Shown here: in pieces, positions 12,027 to 21,537 of the stretch
Layout: each line of letters begins with the position of its first letter
Numbering within the stretch: the first letter of the stretch is position 1
Source of the DNA: Prostheceraeus crozeri
Lineage: Eukaryota > Platyhelminthes > Polycladida > Euryleptidae
DNA: 64,000 nucleotides
NCBI GenBank assembly: GCA_907163375.1
Contig: CAJQUW010009323.1
Location: 620,001-684,000, forward strand
Reading direction: 5' to 3'
Notes under the pieces: generated by a model
Told to the model about the DNA's origin: nothing
Databases searched by the model: none
Seen by the model: the letters and a program-made list of their open reading frames with translations, nothing else
Position numbers and translations under genes: made by a program

Positions 12027-14424
12027 CAGTGCGATAACTTGTAGTTATAACCTCCCTTCTATCACTTGTATTTTCCACTCTCGGGCCAAATATTTCTGGA
12101 TAGGATACAAATTCCGAAATACAAGATGTCATTTTGAAAGTGCAGAAGCATCGGAATCGTTCTTAACATCCATGATATGTAATGTAGAAAGTCAAAATCA
12201 ATCGATGCTTCTGTAACACTCAATGCATCCTCTATTTGTCAGAGGTTAAAAGGGTTTCCCAACTGACGAGGTTAATCAGTCGCAGAGACCCTCCGCGACG
12301 TTGAAATGAAGTCTTACAGAAGGCAGATTTACTGATATTTGATATTCTTCCGGTAGCGGTTGAATTGCAAGTCACGTTCGACGTCATTTTAAGGCAATAA
12401 GTGATGAATACTGATGCTCATACGGTACAGGGCAATTCGACGAGTTATGCGTCGTCATTTCGCATGCATTTCATGAAATTGGATATTTTATCAGAAGTAA
12501 TGCGATTTCTCACCTTCTCTGAATGGATTCCAAACAAGCTTACTTTCAAAATAAATCATCAGAAAAGTAAAGAACGTTCGTACCTGTTATCCTCCTTATT
12601 CCTTAACGCGGCCGTGCATCCTATTATTTTATTCTTTGTTATAGGCTTGCTCTTTTGCTTGATTGAAGCTTTTGTTAAAACACACTCTATCATTGTTTTC
12701 CTCATGCGTTCATCGGGTCTCATTGTTTACCGCTTTAGCATTATATAATAATTGAATCGAATGTTCACTGCCATCGAGACAATGAATTGAACGTCGTGCG
12801 ACCTGTGAATAGAGACATGATAGTGAACGACGGCAATACAATTATAGACGAACGAGTGACGGAGAAAAAGTGGTGTCAGATCGAACCGCCAATGTACAAA
12901 AAAATGATATACATGCGAATTCAGTAACTGGACTGAAACTGTTGTTTAAAATCATCAATATTATTGTGACCTGCGGTATCTATCAAATTTCGAATAAAAA
13001 CAATTTGTTTCTTTGTTCTCATGATTTTATTTTGGGAACTGAATTACCAGAAAAAAAACATTTTATGACAAAATTTAGACGATACGCGAATGCAACCTCG
13101 GGTTTTTGTTATGTTATACTTTTATATTTTTCTGCGAATTGAGGGGCATTTTCATTCTTTCTATATGTTGACACTCCAGGCGCTCTTCTTTAAGGACTGG
13201 TATGAGGGAGTCCTTATCTTACAACTGCTAAATCCTAAATCGAATTTATTCAATATTTCGACGTTATGTGTGCGAAAAACTGGTATATACTATCCCAGCT
13301 GCAGCAGACACAGCTCTTAAATTTTTTTAAACATGCTTGCATCTGTCTGCAAATCATTTGAATCACAAGTGCCTTTTCATGAACTAACTGGCTAGAATGT
13401 TCCCATTTCGACTTGTGAGACGACCCACAAACCAGAAATTATCACAAGCAAAAGCAGCACACATTTTTGGTCTAAACTTTTTTAACCTGCAGATGTCCGA
13501 CGATGTTGGTCCACACGTCGCCGGTGCCCCTATAAAAATGATGCTGTCAAAATAGTCTACCCACAAATCAAAATAGAGAACCGAAGGGCAAATATGCTCA
13601 GTTTATCAAGAACATAAGAGATATAAAATTCATGGAATCCTTGGAGTCTATTTGCAGCATACATTCCGCAAAAAGCTATTGATTATTTTTAATTAATTTT
13701 CTCATTCAGAGAAAAATCGAGGAAAATCACTCCGGACGTAAGTGTGAAATTAATGTCTTTCCCTGATTCAATCAAATAAAGCACATAAATTTTAATAATA
13801 TTTTAAAAACTCTGCTGATCAGCTAATTGCGATAAAATTGCTGAGACTGTTGCTGAGACTTGCTTAACTGTCCAACTCAATTGAAGAAACCTACAAAATG
13901 ATGCTTTAACCATGAGTTTTACTGAAAAAAGGAAATAAATTCATCTTCGAATTAAGAAATTCTGTAGGAATCATAAGATAAATATCTATTGATTAGAAGC
14001 TTTGTAGCCTCGATGCGCAATCACCTCACATTCACGTGTCAAAGAATTGCTGGGAAGACTTATGTGTGTGCGTGTGCGTCTCCGCTGTGTATTTATCTAA
14101 GCATGTTCTTTTTTCTTAATGGCCAATGAAGAACGATGTCATCTGGAAGGACAACACATCCGAGTTGTTTTACACTTAACCGTTTCTTTCATTTCACAAA
14201 CAGATCACAGCATATTTTTTCTGAGCAGATTGAGGTGCTGAATGGTCGAGACTGACAGAATCTCTTCCTACGACGAACATATTCAATTGGATATAAGTGT
14301 GCTTGTACTTCTAAGGGCGGTCCTAACTACATCGCATTTTAGCTCGGGCTACCTCCGAATGGTAGGGCGGGGGTTGTACTTATGGCTCTGTTCAAAGCAT
14401 TTCACTTCCTCTCAATTGACAACA
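12027..14424. other. no gene recognised
   Basis: It contains an ATG-initiated open frame of about 114 codons (12404-12748, plus) with a hydrophobic stretch in its second half (residues about 68-86, LFLNAAVHPIILFFVIGLLF), which could be a chance membrane segment. Two shorter frames lie at 12870-13320. None is recognised, and no splice or homology evidence supports them. Confidence 0.4.
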
Positions 14425-14542
14425 ATAAAATTAAATAAACGATAGATCAAATTGCCATGCAAAAGATGTGCGGCTGGTAGGAATCGAACCTACGACCAAC
14501 GTTTACTAGACCTGTGCTCTAACCAACCAGGCTACGAGCCAC
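14425..14542 (-). repeat. tRNA-derived SINE-like unit, copy 1
   Basis: Downstream of the tRNA-like 3' end (minus strand) lies CTTTTGCATGGCAATTTGAT followed by (C/T)-ATCGTTTATTTAATTT. The same flank, joined to the same tRNA 3' end, reappears at 16592-16660. Sharing of both the tRNA end and a non-tRNA tail points to a SINE family rather than an isolated tRNA gene, but with two nearby copies a local duplication cannot be excluded. Confidence 0.45.
14470..14542 (-). tRNA. tRNA-Thr (AGU anticodon)-like; probably degenerate or a SINE head
   Basis: The minus strand gives a 73-nt tRNA-shaped sequence. The acceptor GTGGCTC pairs with CAGCCGC (six of seven pairs, one G-U). The T arm GTAGG-TTCGATT-CCTAC is perfect, and the anticodon loop CTAGTAA reads AGU (Thr). 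Internal promoter box A TAGCCTGGTTGG and box B GGTTCGATTCC are both good. Against a working gene: the anticodon stem (CAGGT/ACGTT) has only three pairs and the D stem is weak. Together with the repeated 3' flank (see the SINE-like entry), a pseudogene or tRNA-derived SINE head is as likely as a functional tRNA. Confidence 0.55.
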
Positions 14543-14987
14543 TTGCGCGACTCTGTCAATTGGCAGGATCATACCATCACCACCACACATCAGTTGTCAA
14601 GGCAATAATAATCAATGAATAAATAACACGTCACAATTGCGACCGCCGACATTAAAGGGGAAGTGAAGCATTTTTACAACTTGATCTTAGTTGATTCATT
14701 GATCATAACTTAGAGCAGTGCTACTATTCACGAGGTCAGATTCGACACTGTCTATGAATTACAGCGAGAAATGTCTTCCCAATAGATCAGCCAATGAAAT
14801 CGCGAGGGAGACAATAGCGTCACTGTGCCGGGAATCCCGTTTCTCTCTCGTGTCGTGTCAAACAGCTAATGCTATTGTATCGATCTACTCGTTGAATTGA
14901 CCTTGACTCCACGAGGCAGGCAGCGGCGCCACACAGTGGATACATTTATTTCTTCGTTGCATTTCGCCGACTTCTGACTGAGCAACC

Positions 14988-15246
14988 ATGCCGCAGTGCA
15001 GTGCTTATGGGTGCCACAATGTGAGTGGAGAATGTCAGGAACAGAGCAGCAGGTGTCTCATCACCGATTTCCATCTGACCCAAGTATGCGACGTTCATGG
15101 ATTTTTAAATTGAGTAGAAAAGACTGGACTCCATCACGCAACACCGTTGTGTGTTCCGCCCATTTGGAACGCCGCTCAGGAGGCTGCTCTCCTTACGCTG
15201 TCGGTCTTACTTGTGTTTTAGTTTGTGTTGCCCCTGAGGAAGCGTG
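14988..15246 (+). pseudogene. THAP-type zinc finger domain, frameshifted and truncated
   Basis: It starts at ATG 14988 with MPQCSAYGCHNVSG, the THAP N-terminus with the first two zinc cysteines (C-x4-C). After a frameshift within about 60 bp, the other frame continues HHRFPSDPSMRRSWIF, then RKDWTPSRNTVVCSAHL, giving the FP, R..W, W.PS and final C-x2-H signatures of THAP (C2CH) DNA-binding domains. The usual C-terminal AVPTIF-type box and any transposase catalytic domain are absent: sequence after the C-x2-H is unrelated and runs into a PLE-like tail motif before a TGA. In Kolobok and P elements this domain binds the transposon ends. This copy cannot make the protein unless an intron is hidden here, which I do not see. 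Confidence 0.75.
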
Positions 15247-15257
15247 AAACGTCGGGC
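15230..15257 (+). ncRNA. hammerhead-ribozyme-like motif (PLE-type tail)
   Basis: GCCC - CTGAGGA - AGCGT - GAAAC - GTC - GGGC. Stem I (GCCC/GGGC) is perfect, the conserved box matches C-U-G-A-N-G-A completely, and GAAA and the GUC cleavage triplet are in place. Stem II is almost absent (five bases). Sequence upstream (TTTGTGTTGCC) and the phrase GTGAAACGTCGGG resemble tails of Penelope-like elements. Activity is not implied; short stem II and minimal stem III would require dimerisation or make it inactive. Confidence 0.45.
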
Positions 15258-15708
15258 CTGTAAATAGTTTTTAACGTCATCTCTTATCCATCAATTTTAG
15301 AAGACAACTGGTTTTTGCCTACTCCGATATGAAACGTAGTCTTCTGTTCGCGGCCATCCTATTCATCAATTACATATGTCTACATTTTAAGAGGGATATC
15401 AATAATAAATAGCGGTGTTCTAAAAGTAATTTGAAGAAATGAAATGATAACGATTATCAAACATGCCTAAGTACGTAGCTGTATATAAATACGAGGAAAG
15501 ATAATGTGCTAAGTATAGCGAGTAGCAGTTAGATAAAAAAGTACGTATTTTTTCAGCGAAAGTATGTAGGCCTACATGTACATACCGGTGTATTCAAATA
15601 CATATTCTATTGCTTATCACGTGGTCATTGTAGCTGAAGTAAAAACACAGATATTGACGAGCAGATTTTTAATAGGCTTGTAATAACTACAGTATCTGGT
15701 AAAAGTGT

Positions 15709-16263
15709 TTAGTCAATCAGAATACGGTCGCTATCATGAGGTTGAAAGTCAGTGTAGATACCATCTACAGATGGAAACTCCTTGCGTATTGTATCGTAGA
15801 CGCAACTAGGAAGTTTCCTAACTTCTTCACCTGTAGGTCCCTCATGAATCCAAAATACAAATTGAGAGTAGGCACTCCATCGTCGAGCGCTATTATTGAA
15901 GTCTTCTCGTAATGGTTTTCGTCTTTTCTTCCGGATTGCTAGCATTCGCTGAAAACTAACTTTCAATACTTCTTCATTTAAACAAAGAACACGAAAAGTC
16001 GACGTGTTAGTAATACAATTACACATAGAGTCCAATTTTCGTTTGATGAGCGAACTTTGTACACAACAGGCTCCGGGATACGTAGCAGAACTGGCTGCAG
16101 GACATTTCTGACACTGACAATGGTGCTCCCTCTGTTCATTTCGTTCGATTGCCTCAAAACTATCAATAGATAAGGGTCTGACCGGCTCAAACAAGTACGG
16201 CATCGCATTTTGAGATATCTCACTTTCAGTAATTATATCATGTTCTTCACTATCGCTCATCAT
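15709..16263 (-). CDS. P2X7 C-terminal (ballast / zinc-cysteine) domain-like protein
   Basis: A complete ATG-to-TAA frame of 184 codons, uninterrupted although the neighbouring THAP frame is broken. Residues about 48-100 are cysteine-rich (HCQCQKC, then GACCVQSS, CNCITNTSTFRVLCLNEEV). The C-terminal third has RRWSAYSQFVFWIHEG, RKLPSCVYDTIRKEFPS and GIYTDF. This order of CxCxxC, CC, CIT..F..LCLN, Y.QFV.W..G, LPSCV...IR..FP and G.Y..F is that of the cytoplasmic ballast domain of vertebrate P2X7 channels, which also occurs as small stand-alone proteins in many invertebrates. The P2X channel part is absent. In P2X7 the cysteines bind zinc; the role of stand-alone copies is unknown. The gene starts 265 bp inside the right TIR and runs toward the THAP relic, so it is transposon cargo. 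Confidence 0.75.
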   Translation of the reverse strand: MMSDSEEHDIITESEISQNAMPYLFEPVRPLSIDSFEAIERNEQREHHCQCQKCPAASSATYPGACCVQSSLIKRKLDSMCNCITNTSTFRVLCLNEEVLKVSFQRMLAIRKKRRKPLREDFNNSARRWSAYSQFVFWIHEGPTGEEVRKLPSCVYDTIRKEFPSVDGIYTDFQPHDSDRILID

Positions 16264-16591
16264 GAATGTTCAGCCGGTGAATCGAGTTGCACATTGACTG
16301 CATAGCAGGTATTGGGAAGAGTGAGTAAGCAGCACTGCGACTGGCACAACTACGCCAAGCGCTGTTCGCGATTTGATTGGCTAATGCTAGACAATAGCGA
16401 CTCTGGCGGTAAATGTCACATATCTCACTTCACAGGCATCGGACTAAACCCGCGTTTTCGATTTTCAATGCTGGAGGATTAAACTGGTGATTTGATGATA
16501 ACATGCAAAAGTGCTTCATTTCCCCCTTTAAGGCAAGTAGCGGGGATCGATTGTCCACCATAGCATCTTAAATCATGTCGTGAATGTAACT

Positions 16592-16672
16592 AACAACCAT
16601 GAAATTAAATAAACGATCGATCAAATTGCCATGCAAAAGTTGTGCGGCTGGTAGGCTGGTAGGAATGAAATA
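16592..16672 (-). repeat. SINE-like unit, copy 2 (truncated)
   Basis: AAATTAAATAAACGATCGAT, CAAATTGCCATGCAAAAG and GTGCGGCTGGTAGG match copy 1 at 14425-14483. The tRNA part then stutters (GCTGGTAG repeated) and is lost, so only the 3' tRNA end remains. It lies just to the right of the Kolobok-like element. Confidence 0.45.
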
Positions 16673-18631
16673 AGTATATCCTAAACAAGTGGTAATTATT
16701 AGGGCTGTGCGCTATCCATACCTGCTAGCACCGATGCACCGAACATTTTAAAAGGTTGCCCTGAAGAACAGATATTGAAGTGTAAGCGAAAAATAATTTG
16801 TTTCGCGTTCTGGATTGCTGTGTAATAAACAAGTAAAACGTCAAATTCTTGGAGGCAGGAGGTTCTCTATCTTTCGCATATTATGTTCATATTTTCTATG
16901 GATCAATGCCAATTTTATAGAGCATTACAAACATTCAGATAGTGCTAAAGGCTCAGAAACAAACTTAAATAGGTCGCTTATAAATTTATTTTGACAATAC
17001 TTGCAGGCGACTCTTATCAAATTTAAGCCGTACATCTGTATGATAGTTCTAATGCAACTCCTTAAAGCTACAAAAAACAGAAAATATATGGATATGAAAC
17101 AAAAAAAGGTAAAAAATATAATGAAGAAATTGCTAAGTCAGGGGCGACCTACACGTCGGGTTTTTACTGATTCTTTTAAAATAAATGTAGCAAAGGAAGA
17201 CTTTATTTTTGAATATTTAAAAAACATATCTGAGATGTCGAAGGATTCGAAGCAATGTCACTGTTATCTACAAATTATTATGCAAGAACATTAGCATCTA
17301 GACATTACTCGGCTTCAAGAAGTCTGTCTATAATGTAATAATGTTGAAAGAATAAATATCGAAAAAATCCTTCGGACGGATCGACAGCCACTGAAATGCC
17401 CGTATCTTAGCAAGAAGAAGAGCAACGGCAGGATACACAGTATTCACTTTGGGATTATGAAATTCTGAGTTCGAGGGATGTGAGAGCTTGTGGCTTAAAA
17501 TATTTGATCAGGAATTTAAATTATGTAATTTTCTACATGTTTTTCACATTACTTTCTCAGCATCATGAAGTGCCTCGGTTATTTAATGATACTTGCATAG
17601 CCGTGATTTCATGAAATAGAAATTTAACGCTTGAATTCAATAATGTTCTCGATTTTGGATGAATTACGCTAGTAAAATATTATTTTTTATGTAAAAGAAA
17701 CATGCAAATATTTAAAATATCCTTCCCTCCAAATGTGTGAATAAGAAAACCAATAAAAAATGAATCATAATTGAAAGTATACAGATAGTATCAATGTGAT
17801 CGAAATTTACACATTTCGGTGCACTGGTCCAAGAGAGGATGCAAGCAGAAGAACAGCTGCAATGCGTACCAAAGATTATGTAAGCTCTTGTTATTGTGTC
17901 TATTGACCTGTCCGACCGCCTGATGATAACATTTTCAGACAGTTAAGTTCAATCTGGAATTCTGAGAAATACATATAGGTATGGGAACTAAGATATAACA
18001 TGTTGAGAACAATTCTGACGTGCAGTGACACAACGACGCAAGTTCGCTTTTGAAATATTGCGCTTTGATGTTATCTTGACACTCTGCAGCATCTTAAGTT
18101 AGCTTCTTAGAGCGCATAATTGTAATATTCTGGTCAAAAACGGAAACTGAGGATTAATTTTTTTATTGAGTTTTATTGTCTATGCATCTCTTTAAATCGC
18201 TCTATTAAAGGTTACAATTTTGAACTTATGTCGTTTTGTCATTGAGGAATCATTCCTCATGCATTAGGGAGTAACTATATTGGCAAATTCAGACTGTTTC
18301 TTCGGCGTCAAATCGACCGAGCTAAAATGATTCATTATTCCCTTGAAAACGAATAATTCAGTTATGCAATGAATACATTTCTGTAGAGGCATCAATTGGA
18401 AATCAGATCACTCACTGTATTGGTTGCATGAAATTCGCCATCTCGAGCGAATTTCGTCTTATTTTCTGCTAAGTCATGTGATGCCTCTGTCTTTGATTAC
18501 AGGTCTGTGATATTACTAAGCTTATGAAAGATATTCTTCAAAGTATCCCTGACATCAAATGTGCCAAGTAGAGGAAGCTAACGAAGATATATCTACTCAT
18601 TTTTGTGATGTAAATCAAAATGCTATGTCTT
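16673..18631. other. no gene recognised
   Basis: AT-rich. The open frame at 17001-17294 (97 codons, lysine-rich) has no recognised domain. Confidence 0.45.
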
Positions 18632-18677
18632 TCAAAATTCAATGTTCCACGATGTAAATTATATTAAAAGAGCAAGA

Positions 18678-18721
18678 CTGCCGATATTTCACGACCACCT
18701 CGGATCGCGTCTTCAGGACAG
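18678..18721 (-). ncRNA. hammerhead-like motif, left arm of PLE-1
   Basis: The minus strand gives CTGTC - CTGAAGA - stem II region - GAAA - TATC - GGCAG, the inverted copy of the motif at 19851-19894, with one base difference in the stem II region (GATCC for GGTCC). The conserved CUGANGA and GAAA boxes are intact. Confidence 0.45.
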
Positions 18722-19097
18722 AGACTGACATCGATATCTCTAAATGAACTGAATATCATTCGCCAGACAACTTCATAGACAAAGTCGATAATGAACAATA
18801 AAAGAATACGGCAATTAAGACAATGCGATAATAACAAATGAAGAGAATAAAATCAAAAGTTACAGGTTATTATATACAAAAGGGACAGTTAACTCACATC
18901 GATTTAGAGTTTGTTGGCTTTTTGAATGCCACGCTTCCAGGAAAAGTCTTTTGTGGTAGTTTCTCTCGGTTTCAAGAATTTTTGGTTCGTCCCACATTAT
19001 GGCATGACCACTCTCTAGAGCGTGCTCTGCGACTGCAGACTTTTCCGGATACATAAGATGTAAGGCCGAGTGATGCTGACGTTCTGTTGTCAAGTGC

Positions 19098-19712
19098 TTG
19101 ACTAAGAGATCTGTTTTTTCTTCTTCGGATGAAGATTGTAATATGCAAACTAAAGAAATGTCAAATTTGTTAGTTGCCAATGGCTATCCCCCTGAGTTTG
19201 TGAAACACAACATTTTCACTAATGTTCGGTCTACTCAAGAAGTTGAGTCCAGGGTATCTTCGATATGCCTTCCATATGTTGCTAAGACTTCTGAAGCCAT
19301 AGCTAGAATTCTTCGTCCATATGATGTCAAAACTTTTTACCGACCATGTAAACGTATTCGTAATTTTCTGCCTACTCCCAAAGATCCCATTGAGTTTTCT
19401 CAAAAGAGGGGAGTTGTTTACAAATTGTCTTGTAACAACTGTGATAAATTTTACATTGGACAATCTGGCAACAGTCTCGGAACTAGAGTGAATCAGCATC
19501 ACTCGGCCTTGCATCTTATGTATCCGGAAAAGTCTGCAGTCGCAGAGCACGCTCTAGAGAGTGGTCATGCCATGATGTGGGACGAACCAAAAATTCTTGA
19601 AACCGAGAGAAACTACCACAAAAGACTTTTCCTGGAAGCGTGGCATTCAAAAAGCCAACAAACTCTAAATCGATGTGAGTTAACTGTCCCTTTTGTATAT
19701 AATAACCTGTAA
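19098..19712 (+). pseudogene. PLE reverse transcriptase C-terminus plus GIY-YIG endonuclease, partial
   Basis: An open frame of 204 codons beginning with a non-ATG codon at the truncation point, so this is the 3' part of a longer polyprotein. The first half (about residues 1-105) resembles the RT thumb/linker region of PLEs. At about residues 106-125 GVVYKLSCNNC and FYIGQSGNSLGTRV form the GIY-YIG motif with the CxxC typical of the PLE endonuclease. Then SALHLMYPEKSAVAEHALESGH and an LETERNYHKRLFLEAWH helix follow, ending in NNL and TAA. GIY-YIG nicks DNA for target-primed reverse transcription. The frame has no stops, but it lacks the RT palm, and a short deletion after GTRVN removes part of the first helix, so it is not functional by itself. 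Confidence 0.8.
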
Positions 19713-19850
19713 CTTTTGATTTTATTCTCTTCATTTGTTATTATCGCATTGTCTTAATTGCTGTATTCTTTTATTGTTCATTATCGACTTTGTCTATGAA
19801 GTTGTCTGGCGAATGATATTCAGTTCATTTAGAGATATCGATGTCAGTCT

Positions 19851-19894
19851 CTGTCCTGAAGACGCGGTCCGAGGTGGTCGTGAAATATCGGCAG
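19851..19894 (+). ncRNA. hammerhead-like motif, right arm of PLE-1
   Basis: CTGTC (stem I, 19851-19855), CTGAAGA (19856-19862, full CUGANGA match), an 18-nt stem II region that pairs only weakly, GAAA (19882-19885), UAUC, then GGCAG closing stem I with one G-U pair. It lies in the sense strand about 140 bp after the GIY-YIG stop codon, where PLE terminal hammerheads are found. Confidence 0.45.
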
Positions 19895-19944
19895 TCTTGC
19901 TCTTTAAAAATAATTTACGTCGTGGAACATTGAATTTTGAAATT

Positions 19945-21397
19945 CTGTCTGACAGTACTACCATGTTCAAATGCTATGTCTAGTACATTATTCGGTGTAC
20001 AGTCAGAACGAATGGTAATAAGAAATTATGGCTTTTACCAAAAGTGATACTACTATCAGAGACTAAATTTTCCCAATTTCATCAAATTTAGTGGAAAACT
20101 GACGAATTTTATAAATTTCATCAATTGTCGAGCCAAGGAATATTTTTACTAGAATTCGTTGAATTTGGCCCACCGAAAAGTCGGATTTATGATCAAATTT
20201 GAAGGTACTTTCTGAATGTCTGAAAAATACTACTTTTCATGGACAAGTTGTGCAAGAATGAGCATAACTTTTATCGACAGCGATCGATTTTCAAAATGAA
20301 CTCATTGTAAACAAGAACCCGCAAATTATATCATAATCATCTATTTTAACAAATCGAATACTGGAAATTCAAATATTATGCAAATAATTACTTGATAGCA
20401 AGTCACCATTCATCTTACGTAGCTGTAAAATGCACCTTCTCCGAAACATTAGAATGGTTACTTTTGAATAAAAATCTTTAACATTTCACTTGCGTGTGTT
20501 TCAGTTCTGTTCATTTCACAATTCAATATCTCTCTGCACACATAAGCAATTGCTTAGTTAGTGAGTTACGCATCGCAAACATCGAGCATCAAGGAGATTC
20601 ATTGTTAAGATTGGGTTAAAATTGAAAATTTTCAAATGGTGGCTTGAAAAACTTCGAATTGATTCTTATAGTCTAGTACCAACATGAGCAAGAAGGGGCA
20701 AATAAATGCCCTCATTAGAAAGTTGAATTTCATGTAATTCGACGCGCTTCAGAGTCCTTTAGGGATAGGATTAACGATAGAATGGGGTTAATGCACTGAT
20801 GACTGACACTGTCCTAGCCTGGCAGTTCATCTGATCGGCAATCTCGTCCGAAGGGTCGAATACGCAGGGGATGGATTACAGTTGCTAAAAACGGATTGCA
20901 GTACATGTAGTTACTTTAAAAGTCACTGAAGACTCACGAAATGTTTGTTTAAATTGGTGCTTTAAATACTTCATTTCCACCACCACATCAGTATATAGCA
21001 CAATTCTTTAACATATTTTGCTCTGGTGTTTGCCACTTTTAACATGTTAAGTCATAATGGCTTTGGATCGAATGGTAAAAGATAGACACTTGCTAAATAC
21101 TGCAGTGCAACAAGTCTCCGTCAGCCTTAAATTCACCAAATCGCAAGCAGGTTGACTTGCATTCGTATAGGATTGCTTGATTTTTAGCTTGGTGCAATGG
21201 AACCGTAGATGCCACTGAACCATAGTACAGTTGCAATGAACTGCGTTATAGTTGCAATTTTGCAGATGCCAGTTAAAAACCTGCTTTCGATTCGACTCTG
21301 GATCGTCAATCAATAATTGCAGTGCAGACTGTCTGAGACACGATCTGTGTAGAGGTAACCTGCCAATTGATAGCAAATATGCTTGCAGTTGGGATAT
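19945..21397. other. no gene recognised
   Basis: Only short open frames, the longest of 109 codons on the minus strand at 21047-21376 with no motif. Confidence 0.45.
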
Positions 21398-21537
21398 TCA
21401 TTAGAAAAATATAATGGCATATGATGGCATCAGCAGTGATCAAGGTGCGCAGATTGCCACCGAAACGTCTGCAAATAATCAGAGATATTTTAAAAGAACA
21501 GTTGGTGTTTTCCGCAAACCATTATATTTTTCTAAAA
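21398..21537. repeat. short PLE-tail fold-back with hammerhead-like core
   Basis: ATTAGAAAAATATAATGG (21398-21415) and CCATTATATTTTTCTAA (21520-21536) are inverted copies. Between them, at 21433-21472 (plus), lies GCA - GTGATCA - AGGTG..CCACC - GAAAC - GTC - TGC: stem II AGGTG/CCACC (GGTG/CACC pairing), a GAAAC and a GUC as in the PLE tails, and a short stem I. The conserved box deviates from CUGANGA at two positions, so activity is unlikely. Probably a remnant of a PLE terminus; no coding part is present. Confidence 0.45.

Larger units (their letters stand above)
14656..16527. mobile_element. Kolobok-like DNA transposon with TTAA target duplication, 1872 bp
   Basis: TTAA stands on both sides (14652-14655 and 16528-16531). 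The ends are inverted repeats of about 27 bp: left AGGGGAAGTGAAGCATTTTT, right (complement) AGGGGGAAATGAAGCACTTT. Kolobok-superfamily transposons are known for TTAA duplications and THAP-domain transposases, and a THAP relic (14988 onward) lies inside; piggyBac also uses TTAA but has no THAP domain. No DDE catalytic core is visible, so this copy is non-autonomous. It also carries a complete reading frame for a P2X7 C-terminal-like domain on the minus strand (15709-16263) and a PLE-type hammerhead-like tail at 15230-15257. The TSD, TIRs and THAP are seen; the family assignment is inferred from them. Confidence 0.75.
18632..19944. mobile_element. Penelope-like element PLE-1, 5'-truncated, fold-back
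   Basis: Two arms of about 450 bp, 18632-19080 and 19492-19944, are nearly identical inverted copies. Each contains the end of the GIY-YIG reading frame, its 3' untranslated tail and a hammerhead-like motif. The 411-bp centre holds only plus-strand PLE coding sequence. Penelope-like retroelements are known for truncation, for terminal repeats in direct or inverted order, and for terminal hammerhead motifs, which fits. The two arms differ by a few substitutions and by a 21-bp deletion in the right arm: the left retains codons VKHLTTERQHH where the right has RVNQHH. Outside the arms similarity ends abruptly at TTGAATTTTGAAA. Confidence 0.8.

Noticed and set aside
12404-12748. ATG-started 114-codon frame with a hydrophobic stretch
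   Set aside because: No homology or splice support; AT-rich sequence makes chance hydrophobic frames likely.
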